Source: Planctomycetota bacterium
Lineage (GTDB): Bacteria; Planctomycetota; Planctomycetia; Pirellulales; Pirellulaceae
Reading direction: 5' to 3'
Assembly: GCA_029259935.1 (NCBI GenBank)
Contig: JAJDEH010000476.1
Span: 34,170 to 98,169, forward strand
Length of the DNA stretch: 64,000 bases
The translations under genes were made by a program, and so were the position numbers. Of the stretch, positions 8,032 to 15,782 are shown piece after piece. Numbering within the stretch: the stretch's first letter is position 1; the number at the start of each line of letters is the position of its first letter. Under the pieces are notes generated by a model. The model saw nothing but the letters and a program-made list of their open reading frames with translations, ran no database searches and was not told the origin of the DNA.

Positions 8032-9939
8032 TCACGGCTCTACCTTCTTCACACGAACATCGACCGTGCCGCTGGCCGGGATATCGACGCGCACCGTGAG
8101 AATGCAATGTTCTTTGTTATCGCTCGTTATCCTTGATTCGATGCTGCCTCCTTCGGCGCGATATTCGCCCGACTTCAGCAGAAAGGTTATTCTTCCCAAA
8201 GGAAACGCCTGTCGATAGTTGTTCGTGATCGTCGCCGTGTTGCTGGTTGACGTGCCATCGTTGGCGGATGAGAAGTTCACACGTAACGGTGGCATCTCAT
8301 CTCGGGCAAACGGAATCGGTGCCGTCTCGTGGCCGTCGTAGGTGCATAAGTCGACTCGATTGTTCTGAAAGCGAACGACGCGAAAGCTGACGGCGTTGGT
8401 CTTGCCGACTCGTCGAGTGGGCGTGGCGCCCAGGTTCATGACCTTCTTGCCGATCCCGTGAGCGTCGTGGATCATGCGAATACCGTGGCGATCGAGGAAT
8501 TGGATCGGCGCGTTGCTTTCAAACGCATTGATGATCTTCAGCCTAGCCTTGGGCCGAGCCGCCAGCAACGCCTCTGCCTTCTGCGTGCCGACGTGCCACG
8601 GGTGACCAAAGTTCAACACGCTGATGTCGGGCCCCAAATCGATCCGCCCAACCGGGTCGCCGAACCACGATTCGTGGCCGGGAAACTGGTGGTTTCCAAA
8701 CGTGATGCCGTAAGGCATTTCCAATCCAGAAAAGGCACCGGAAATGTAGGCCGGGTTGCACGCCGTGCTGCACAGTACCATGTCCGGAGCGATGATATTG
8801 ATCATTGTCGCCAGTCGCTTGAGGTATTCAGCTTGGTACTGAGCCGACGTATCGAGATGGCCGAACGTCACCAGCACCGGATCCGTTGTCGGATAGTCTT
8901 GTATGACGTGAACGCTGCGCGGAGATCGGCACAAGCCCGTGCGACGTCCTCCGGTGATTTGCACTTCCAGATCGTACACTCCGGGTGGCATGTCCGTTGG
9001 TAATTCGGCAACGACTTCGCGGTCATAGTAGTACGCGGCCGATTCGTCCTCCTTGAACGTGAGCACCCGCGAGATCGTCGCCGGTCCAACCGATCGTGTC
9101 AGGCGCACTTGGTCGATCGTCGAGTTGAAGCCAAGGAACCTGGCTCGAAACGATTCGCCCGGACGGCGAGTCGCGGGGCGGTTCATGGCCGGAAAGCGAA
9201 AGCGGCGAATGACCGTCGCGTCGTCGCGCCGCATGTAGATTGGCGGCAGTTTCGTTTCTTGCCCGGCGACAATTTCAAGCAGCTCAACGCGAGCGGTCCG
9301 CCATCCGCTGGCCACGACCTCTAGCGCATAGTCCTTGCTCGGCGGTAAGCCCGTCAGAGCACAGCCGCCCGTCATCCAATTCCGCACCAGGCTGTCGCGA
9401 ACGATCTTGTCGCCGTCGCGCAGGATCGCTCGGGCATCGACCAAGTAGGCATTCGCCTCGCCGTTGAGCGTAAAGCGCACATCGCCGCGGGGTTGCGTCC
9501 ACGTACGAAAACTTTCGATCCGGCAGCCACTACCATTGGCCTGAAGATGCTCGATCCGCACGGTATGTCGGCCGTTCTTTAGCCCCCCTGCCAGCAAAAC
9601 TTCACGCGGCAGCTCGCGCGGGCTCAAGGCCTTGGCATCACTGCCGTCTATGGAAACTTGGAGTAGGCCCAAACTGGGCGGACCGTATGCCGGTACGTTA
9701 TGTCCGCCCAATCGAACCGCAACCGCCGTGCCGTCGAATGAAAATTCCAGCTTCGCGGCGTCCTGCTCGGTACGAAGGTGGCTCGTCGCCGCGTAGCGAA
9801 ACCGATCTTCGCGCCATTCGCCGTGGCGCGTCACGCGTTGAGCGTCCAAGGCGGAAACGACTTCATCCGCGCCAAGTGCCGAGCTCTGGACCGTCAAGAC
9901 GGTGAGTGACAGCAACCAACATGAAACACAGATCTTCAT
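8032..9939 (-). CDS. Secreted protein with jelly-roll-like and metallophosphoesterase-like regions
   Basis: A 635-residue protein with a clear signal peptide (residues 1-23, ending SSALGA). Residues about 40-150 resemble a carbohydrate-binding beta-sandwich (VRLGGH, then GRHTVRIEHL). Around residues 350-520 there is a stretch like a calcineurin-type phosphoesterase: TFGHLDT, then ITFGNHQFPGHE and NFGHPWHVG. The GNH motif is kept but the usual Asp following it is Gln, and I could not locate a full set of metal ligands, so activity is doubtful. The C-terminus is another beta-rich domain. It follows the zinc-module gene by 68 bases on the same strand and could be cotranscribed. Function unknown. 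Confidence 0.7.
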   Translation of the reverse strand: MKICVSCWLLSLTVLTVQSSALGADEVVSALDAQRVTRHGEWREDRFRYAATSHLRTEQDAAKLEFSFDGTAVAVRLGGHNVPAYGPPSLGLLQVSIDGSDAKALSPRELPREVLLAGGLKNGRHTVRIEHLQANGSGCRIESFRTWTQPRGDVRFTLNGEANAYLVDARAILRDGDKIVRDSLVRNWMTGGCALTGLPPSKDYALEVVASGWRTARVELLEIVAGQETKLPPIYMRRDDATVIRRFRFPAMNRPATRRPGESFRARFLGFNSTIDQVRLTRSVGPATISRVLTFKEDESAAYYYDREVVAELPTDMPPGVYDLEVQITGGRRTGLCRSPRSVHVIQDYPTTDPVLVTFGHLDTSAQYQAEYLKRLATMINIIAPDMVLCSTACNPAYISGAFSGLEMPYGITFGNHQFPGHESWFGDPVGRIDLGPDISVLNFGHPWHVGTQKAEALLAARPKARLKIINAFESNAPIQFLDRHGIRMIHDAHGIGKKVMNLGATPTRRVGKTNAVSFRVVRFQNNRVDLCTYDGHETAPIPFARDEMPPLRVNFSSANDGTSTSNTATITNNYRQAFPLGRITFLLKSGEYRAEGGSIESRITSDNKEHCILTVRVDIPASGTVDVRVKKVEP

Positions 9940-10007
9940 TGGTGATCCTACCAGGTTCGAATTATGAATTATGATTGCGGCAGTTCCCTGGCATGCCGAA
10001 AGACTAA

Positions 10008-11987
10008 CTAGCTAACACGCGTCACCTTGTCGACTTTGCCGACTATCAACTCATCCGTGATAACGCCGCCGTCGGGAAGTTCTTCGTAGACTTCAAGCAG
10101 CAAGTTCTCCATTCCCGTTAGGACACGGCATTTTTCGTCGGGCGCTAGTTCGTCAAAGCCGGTAGCATGTGCTCCAGATTGCTGGCGATAGGGCGCTAGA
10201 AACAACCGCTCAACCGGTGCCAGCGCCAGGTAATGGAGTACGGCCTTCATGACCAGCTTGGCGACCACCTCTGGGCCGGCCGAATCGTCAATGCTTTGCA
10301 TGTGGGGCTTCAAGCATTGAGCCACGCTGAGGATCCGCATGTCGTTCATCATGTTTCCTTCACGCTGGATGGCTCCGCCTGCCACCGCACGGTAGCCGCT
10401 TTGCGTCAGGCCGCCGCCGATCAACTCCGCCATCATCGCCGACAGTGGATCCGCCGCAGGCTCCTTGCGAATGTAAGCCTCCGCAATCCCGGCAAGCCTA
10501 GTCAACTCAGCCGTGGAGGGACCGCTGCCATGGTACGCCGCCGCCTCTTCAACCGGCGCTTGTGCGGCGGCAATCTCGCCGGACAGGCCCTCCAAGCGGT
10601 CCAGCATTCGGTTCAGCGCCGGGCGCTGCGAACCTGCGACCTTGGCCGGGTCGTTTGCCAGATCATGCGCCAGTTGTTTCGCTTTTTCGATCGTGGCCGG
10701 ATCCTTCTGCTCGTTCGCGAGATTAAACCAACACGAAGTTAGCCAAAATTCGCCTTCGTGGTGTGGTGTGGGCACTTGGGCGTGAACCTCGAAACAGGCA
10801 ATGGCATCGCGCGACCGATCGTGGACCATCAAGTCCTTGCCAAAATCATACAACCGCTTGCAGACCGCCGGCGCCAACGGCTGGTCACCCCGCAGTCCTT
10901 GGTCGCGCACGCCTCCGAGATAGCAAGTCAAACGGGGCAACAGCAGTTCCGTCAGTCGCCCATGATCGAGATCGGGCAGTCCTAACCGCGGATGTGCCTG
11001 CCGAACTTTTGGATAACCGGCAAGTATCGTCGCCAAATATGTGACGCGATCCAGTTTGTGAAGTTGAGCAATGTCCTCGCCGACAAGGTCGATCTCATCC
11101 AAGGGATAAGCCGAACAGAGTTCTCCCACCTCGTCGTCCGTGTATCCGGCGATAAAGCGATAGATGTCGCCAACGTCGTTGGTTGCGTCAAAAGCATCAA
11201 CGATGGACGGTGCCGCGGCAGGCGTGCTAGACGCAGTGGCCGGGTTTTCCGCGGGCGGCGAAGTTCCGCCTTGCTCGCTCACCAGACAGGCGCTGCAAGT
11301 GGCGTCTCTCCAATCGCCCTCTCGGCAAGCAATGCAAACGGGTTGGTCGCAAGCCATGCACCTGACCAACATCAGCTCGGCCACGATGCGGGCCGCGGTC
11401 CCCAAATCGTGGAAAGTCGTCGACTTCAGCGCCAGATCGAAATGTCGCTCTCCCATCGTCGTGACAACCGTGTCCCTGAGTGCATGCCAGGCTTCGGGCG
11501 CGGCAGACATCATGATCACTAGCGGCGTATTACGAGTCGGAAGTAAGACTCCGCACTGAGCGCAGCAGTCGCAGTCGTCATCAACGATTTCCGCTTTCTG
11601 GAATAGCTTTTTCAGGCCGTCGTTGGCCCGGCCGCGCGAAGGCAATTTAGCCGGAGTTTTTTCCGCTGGCATCGCTGAATGATCCGCCGTTACGCCGGAC
11701 GAACCGCTTGGTATTTGTGTTTGTATTTCCGCACGCGGCGTACTTTCGTCATCCGCAGCGGGTTGCTCTGGTTGCGCGGCATCAACAATGGCGGAGATCG
11801 CGTTGTCGCCATGTTGACCGCTGGATGCTGGACAGGACTTGCAACTGACCGTCTCACCCAAATCGTTGCGGCAGGCGATGCAAACGCGGTCGTCGCAGTC
11901 TTTGCAATTCAGCAAGCTGAGTTCGGTGGCGATATTGGCCAGCGTGCCGAAGTCGTGGATGACCATGGACTTCAGGGGCCAAATCAA
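10008..11987 (-). CDS. C-terminal part of a frameshifted zinc-module protein with helical domain
   Basis: This 659-codon frame is best read as the downstream part of one gene starting at 13671, because its first 52 codons complete a cysteine module whose first half ends the upstream frame; the ATG at 11987 is probably not a real start. It finishes module 3 (C28, C31, C36, C39, C49, C52 in this frame) and holds a complete module 4 (CxxC at 142/145, HFD at 182-184, then C210, C213, C218, C221, C231, C234). From about residue 260 it is a long alpha-helical, TPR-like region without known motifs, including YDFGKDLMVHDRSRDAIACF. Joined product would be about 1220 residues. No known function. Confidence 0.75.
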   Translation of the reverse strand: MIWPLKSMVIHDFGTLANIATELSLLNCKDCDDRVCIACRNDLGETVSCKSCPASSGQHGDNAISAIVDAAQPEQPAADDESTPRAEIQTQIPSGSSGVTADHSAMPAEKTPAKLPSRGRANDGLKKLFQKAEIVDDDCDCCAQCGVLLPTRNTPLVIMMSAAPEAWHALRDTVVTTMGERHFDLALKSTTFHDLGTAARIVAELMLVRCMACDQPVCIACREGDWRDATCSACLVSEQGGTSPPAENPATASSTPAAAPSIVDAFDATNDVGDIYRFIAGYTDDEVGELCSAYPLDEIDLVGEDIAQLHKLDRVTYLATILAGYPKVRQAHPRLGLPDLDHGRLTELLLPRLTCYLGGVRDQGLRGDQPLAPAVCKRLYDFGKDLMVHDRSRDAIACFEVHAQVPTPHHEGEFWLTSCWFNLANEQKDPATIEKAKQLAHDLANDPAKVAGSQRPALNRMLDRLEGLSGEIAAAQAPVEEAAAYHGSGPSTAELTRLAGIAEAYIRKEPAADPLSAMMAELIGGGLTQSGYRAVAGGAIQREGNMMNDMRILSVAQCLKPHMQSIDDSAGPEVVAKLVMKAVLHYLALAPVERLFLAPYRQQSGAHATGFDELAPDEKCRVLTGMENLLLEVYEELPDGGVITDELIVGKVDKVTRVS

Positions 11988-13671
11988 AGTGATTTTGGCC
12001 CAAGGTGAGGACGACCAAATCCTTGAACGCGGAAAAGGCTTGGGGCTGGTTGGCGATCATCAAGGTGAGCGTCAATATGGAGTCAACCGTTGGCAGCAGA
12101 ATCTTACATCGATCGCACTCGGCAAAATCCGCGACTTCGCTCCTTTCGTAAAACGCCTTCAATTCGCCATTGTGCCGGTCGTGGGACGACGCCGATCCGG
12201 CTTGCGCCGGCGCGGAAACCTCGACACGTGGTTCGGTGTCCGCCGCCCGGCACTTGCGCCGGTGTTTTTGCAGGCTTTTCAACTTCAGGCGAGTGCCGCA
12301 ATCGGAGCATGTCGTCCACTCGCCTTGATCCGGCTGGGCCGTCACCGGAGGTTCGACGGGTGGGCATTCCGATTGCTTCGCGCCATCGCCCAATGACTTT
12401 GTTGGATGCCACTTTTTACGATGTTTGTCCAAGCTTTGCCGCTTGACGCGGGCGCCGCAATCGGGGCAACTAGTCCACTGCTCGTCTTTCGCCTCCTCCA
12501 TTGCGTCGGCTTCGACAGTACCGCCGGATCTGGAGGAGATCGGGGCGCTGTGCGTGGCGGCGGGTTCTTGCGATGCAACGGATGATAGTTCCGTGGCTAA
12601 CGATTCAAGTTCTTCGGCATGATCAGTCACGAACCGGTGGACGGCTGCTTCGCGAGACTGGCCCGCATCGTTGCCGTCGCCCGCTACATCGGTCCGATCA
12701 GGAAGCACCCGCGATTCTTGGACGGCCGCTTCCGTTTCGTTCGCCGACGAATCATCAGCGGTTGCAATGCCGTCGGCCAGCTCAGGCGCGCCAATCGATT
12801 GGGATTCCGTTGATGTTGAAGCACCGGGCGCGCTTTCTGGCCCGCGGTCGGCATCGTGTTGCTTGGCTTCCGTTTCAAGCGGACTTGAAGGCGGGCTCGT
12901 GGCCGCTGGCGGCCAAGCATTCGCTTTCTTGTCGCAGCCGGCGCATGTCGTGCCCTGCGCGTTGTCCTTACGGCAAGCTCGGCAAAACAGTTGTCCGCAG
13001 TCGCCGCAGGGCTGCAGTTTGAACTGGTTCAATACATGATCGCGTGTTGCGGCATCGGGATTGGCGGCGGATGCACCTGGCAAGTCGAAGTGTTGCCCGC
13101 CCAACAACTTCACGATGCTCGCTTGATATGAACACCACGCCTTGTTTTGATCGTCGAATCCCTGTAGCAACGGCTGGCCAAATTCGTGCGGAAGTAACAC
13201 GCCACAGCCGGCGCACGTCCCAACATGGCCGGTATTACCGACCTTCTCGAAGAACTTTTGTAACTTTGGGTTGGCACCGCCTCGGCGAATGGACTGCGTG
13301 CCCCCAATGCACTCCACGCAAGCGGTGGAGTCACCTTTGTTCTGACGGCACGCTTGGCAGAACTGCCGGCCACAGCGGTCGCACGGCTGCAGCTTGAATT
13401 GGTTCAGTACGTGAGTACGGTTTTGATCGCCGGAACTCGCGCCAGATGCCGGCGGCATGTCGAAATGCTGCTTCCCAAGCAGCTTCATAATGCTCAACTC
13501 GAAAGAGCACCAAGCCTTGTTCCGAGCATCGAAACCGTGCAAAAGCGGCTCGGCAAATTCGTGCGGAAGCATCAAGCCACAGGCGGCGCACGTCCCAACT
13601 TGGCCGGCGTTGCCAAGTTTCTCGAAAAACTTACCAAGCTTTGCGTTCGCGGCGTCTCGCCGAACAGCCAT
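11854..13671 (-). CDS. N-terminal part of a frameshifted multi-module zinc-binding protein
   Basis: This frame gives 605 residues, but only about the first 565 look real; the last 40 are a basic out-of-frame tail after a frameshift at 11975-11978. It contains two closely similar modules (residues 10-121 and 134-246), each with N-x2-L-x2-FFEK, CxxCG, AWCS, LLG-x-QHFD and then six cysteines (CxxC-x4-CxxC-x9-CxxC). An acidic low-complexity linker follows, then a C2H2 finger (C402, C405, H417, H422), a C2HC finger (C455, C458, H470, C474) and the first half of module 3 (C519, C522, HFD at 561). No signal peptide. It starts 57 bases after the related gene 13729-15492. Function unknown. Confidence 0.75.
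   Translation of the reverse strand: MAVRRDAANAKLGKFFEKLGNAGQVGTCAACGLMLPHEFAEPLLHGFDARNKAWCSFELSIMKLLGKQHFDMPPASGASSGDQNRTHVLNQFKLQPCDRCGRQFCQACRQNKGDSTACVECIGGTQSIRRGGANPKLQKFFEKVGNTGHVGTCAGCGVLLPHEFGQPLLQGFDDQNKAWCSYQASIVKLLGGQHFDLPGASAANPDAATRDHVLNQFKLQPCGDCGQLFCRACRKDNAQGTTCAGCDKKANAWPPAATSPPSSPLETEAKQHDADRGPESAPGASTSTESQSIGAPELADGIATADDSSANETEAAVQESRVLPDRTDVAGDGNDAGQSREAAVHRFVTDHAEELESLATELSSVASQEPAATHSAPISSRSGGTVEADAMEEAKDEQWTSCPDCGARVKRQSLDKHRKKWHPTKSLGDGAKQSECPPVEPPVTAQPDQGEWTTCSDCGTRLKLKSLQKHRRKCRAADTEPRVEVSAPAQAGSASSHDRHNGELKAFYERSEVADFAECDRCKILLPTVDSILTLTLMIANQPQAFSAFKDLVVLTLGQNHFDLAPEVHGHPRLRHAGQYRHRTQLAELQRLRRPRLHRLPQRFG
11975..11978 (-). other. Frameshift site inside the zinc-module gene
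   Basis: On the minus strand the sequence reads GATTTGGCCCCTGAAGTCC. Removing one C from the CCCC run gives D-L-A-L-K-S, which matches the same place in module 4 (HFDLALKSTTFHDLG) exactly and joins the frames 13671-11979 and 11974-10008 into one. The shift is therefore a one-base insertion relative to the ancestral reading frame. It may be an assembly error, a true pseudogenising mutation or a slippery site; the sequence alone cannot decide. Confidence 0.85.
12934..13644 (-). repeat. Tandem internal duplication encoding cysteine modules 1 and 2
   Basis: The stretches 13309-13644 and 12934-13272 encode two consecutive copies of the cysteine module. They are visibly similar in DNA as well as protein (for example both carry AAATTCGTGCGGAAG and GCGCACGTCCCAAC on the plus strand), which points to a fairly recent in-gene duplication. 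The other three modules in the region have diverged much further. Confidence 0.8.
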
Positions 13672-13728
13672 GGATGCTACTCCCAGGAGGTCGATGGTTC
13701 TAATGAGAGATTAGTTGCCCACGAATCA

Positions 13729-15492
13729 CTATTCCAGCAGCTTTTCCAGTGCGTCGACCGACTCTTCCATACTCTTGATCGCGGAATCAACTGCCGTCGC
13801 GCCTGGTCCCGAGAGGTTGGATCGCCTTCGCTTCAGTTCGGCTAGCTTCGCACGGGTTTCTTGAAGATCTTTGGACAGTTGTTCCCTGTCTGAAAGTGGC
13901 ACCCGTGTTTTGGTTGGATTGTCTTGCGGCACGGTATCGGCGGTCGCCGGATCGGAGGTCGGGGTGAACTGGTCTGTTGCGCCCGAATCGGATTGGACCT
14001 CCGCCGGCGCGACGGCCGAAGCAGGGTTGGGCCGATTGTAGCCGGCAACCCGGCTCAAAAAGCTAATCGCCAGCGGCAGCAAACACAATATTGCAATGGC
14101 CCATCCGCTGAAACGGATGGATTTGTCGTGACGTTCGTATTTCGAATCATCAACTCCGCGCTTCTTGTGATTCGCTTTCACGAGCACGGAAATGGTCGCC
14201 AACGGAATCATGAACAGAATTGTCAACCCGATCGCCACGCAAGGCGACGCGATCGTCAACAGCACCTTGCTGCCAAAACCTGGTTCGATGAGGTATTCGA
14301 ACCAGACCATGCCGAGGAACACCGCGGTAAACAACATGCTGATGTACGCGCCGACATGGGGCACCGCCTCGGAGTCTGAGTTCTTTTTGGCGTTTTCACG
14401 GGATGAACTCTTTCGCGCGGTGACACCACTTTTCTTCCCATCACCACCAACCCCGTGACGGTCGCGACATTTATTCTCGTGACGACTGAGGTTCTTGGTC
14501 TTGACCAGGGTGTTGCAAAGCGAACACTTTACCCAGCCCTGCTCTTCTAATTCCGCCGAAATAGTTTCGGTTTCGGACGTTACCGCCTCGTCGATAACCC
14601 GATCTTCCGGAAGGTGGGTTTCGTCACCGTCTGGAAAGTCGGATTCGTCGTTCAGTTGAGCATCGTTTAGCTGAAGGTCGCCTCGTTGAACGTTGCTTTG
14701 TTGAGTGTCGCTGGGCTGATGATCGCTTGTTTGATTGTCGTTTCGTTGCAGAGGAGGCTGGTTTTCGGGTACCTCCACAATTTCCGGACTTGGTCGATGC
14801 CTGACTACGGACATTGGCTGACCGCGGAAAATCGTCGAGGTCACGTCACTCCAGTTGTCTTGATCGTCGGCCATCGCGTCGGTAACGAAGTCCGGTTCGA
14901 ACTCGTTTTGGGTTCGCAGCAGTTCGACGGCGATTCGCGAACTCCACTCAAGGCCTTGCGTCTCCTCAAACATGGCGATGACACGCGGATGGATGTAGTA
15001 CGTAGTGAACCCGTCTTCAACCTGTTTGTGTATCAGTGTCGCAACGATGCGAGCGACGCGCTTCGCTGGTGCGTCTTGTCGTTCCTCGGCGGAGGCCGAA
15101 CTGCATTGATTACAGACCGCATCCTTTCGCGGTCCGCTCCGGCAGCCGATACAAAAACGTCCCCCGCATCGCGTGCAGTCACTCAAGACCCATTCGGATA
15201 CATAGTCAGCTAGAGCGCCGACATCACGAATACGCGCACCCGAGAGGTTGAAATGCTGCTCGCCCAAAATCGAGATGACGGCGTCTGAGAAGTTTCGCCA
15301 GAGAGGCCCGTTCTGGCCGGAAGTGGCCAAGTTGAAAAACTTGGTCGATACCTTGTCCATCCCACTGGGCAGAAGGATGCCACATCCGTCACACTCGGAG
15401 TAACAATCGCTCAAACCGACTTCTGACTCTTCGTAGAATCTACGAAGCTCGGCGTTGAGGCCGGCATTCTTGGCTTTGAGGTTGCTTGCCAC
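13729..15492 (-). CDS. Membrane-anchored zinc-module protein with C-terminal coiled coil
   Basis: A 587-residue protein starting at GTG 15492; an in-frame stop lies ten codons upstream, so no longer start exists. Residues 12-130 form the same cysteine module as in the next gene (C34, C37, HFN at 80-82, C106, C109, C114, C117, C127, C130). Residues 251-282 are pentapeptide repeats of the type [NS]-D-x-Q-x. A C2HC finger is at C323, C326, H338, C342. Three hydrophobic segments follow (about 381-400, 410-437, 463-482), then a Pro/Ala/Thr-rich stretch and a C-terminal coiled coil (about 540-587). With the module and finger cytosolic it would be a membrane-bound partner of the next gene. Function unknown. 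Confidence 0.8.
   Translation of the reverse strand: MASNLKAKNAGLNAELRRFYEESEVGLSDCYSECDGCGILLPSGMDKVSTKFFNLATSGQNGPLWRNFSDAVISILGEQHFNLSGARIRDVGALADYVSEWVLSDCTRCGGRFCIGCRSGPRKDAVCNQCSSASAEERQDAPAKRVARIVATLIHKQVEDGFTTYYIHPRVIAMFEETQGLEWSSRIAVELLRTQNEFEPDFVTDAMADDQDNWSDVTSTIFRGQPMSVVRHRPSPEIVEVPENQPPLQRNDNQTSDHQPSDTQQSNVQRGDLQLNDAQLNDESDFPDGDETHLPEDRVIDEAVTSETETISAELEEQGWVKCSLCNTLVKTKNLSRHENKCRDRHGVGGDGKKSGVTARKSSSRENAKKNSDSEAVPHVGAYISMLFTAVFLGMVWFEYLIEPGFGSKVLLTIASPCVAIGLTILFMIPLATISVLVKANHKKRGVDDSKYERHDKSIRFSGWAIAILCLLPLAISFLSRVAGYNRPNPASAVAPAEVQSDSGATDQFTPTSDPATADTVPQDNPTKTRVPLSDREQLSKDLQETRAKLAELKRRRSNLSGPGATAVDSAIKSMEESVDALEKLLE
14647..14742 (-). repeat. Degenerate 15-bp tandem repeat coding [NS]-D-x-Q-x pentapeptides
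   Basis: About six and a half 15-base units lie in frame within the gene 13729-15492. The coded units are NDNQT, SDHQP, SDTQQ, SNVQR, GDLQL, NDAQL and a partial NDE. The period is exact, the third-position bases vary, so the array is old or under selection for the D and Q positions. Probably a flexible polar linker; it is not a classical A[DN]LxX pentapeptide-repeat fold. Confidence 0.7.
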
Positions 15493-15782
15493 GGAAAGTT
15501 GGAGAGGCTGAACTATGATCTACTGTCGCGTGACCGGAAAGTTTCTTTGGTCCGTCGCGACCTTCAACTATCGTAACCTCGATCGACTTGCCTCAATAGA
15601 CAATCGGCGATGGAAGACCGATTTGCGAACTTTTGAGCATTATGGGGATATCCCTGACGCCGCAGGGCAAGCTTGAGGCAACCGTTTGCTGGGCAGACGC
15701 CTTCGTGAAGGCCAAGGCGTCTCGTCGGTGCGCGCAAATGGCCTAGAGTTTCAACAGAGGCGATGTCCCGCCAACGATTGAG
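15493..15782. other. Intergenic stretch without a recognised gene
   Basis: Between the GTG start of the membrane zinc-module gene and the stop of the sugar-dehydrogenase fusion gene. It holds one perfect hairpin (15695-15722), described separately. The promoter of the zinc-module operon should lie here, but I see no convincing pair of -35 and -10 boxes. Confidence 0.5.
15695..15722 (-). terminator. Perfect 9-bp hairpin downstream of the sugar-dehydrogenase gene
   Basis: AGACGCCTT at 15695-15703 pairs perfectly with AAGGCGTCT at 15714-15722 across a ten-base loop. It lies 61 bases past the stop at 15783 on the minus strand. There is no T-run after it, so it may be an RNA-stabilising 3' hairpin or a dispersed palindrome instead of an intrinsic terminator. 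Confidence 0.4.

Noticed and set aside
11854..11974. Last 40 codons of the upstream zinc-module frame (Arg/His-rich)
   Set aside because: Out-of-frame reading after the frameshift; the true continuation is in the other frame.
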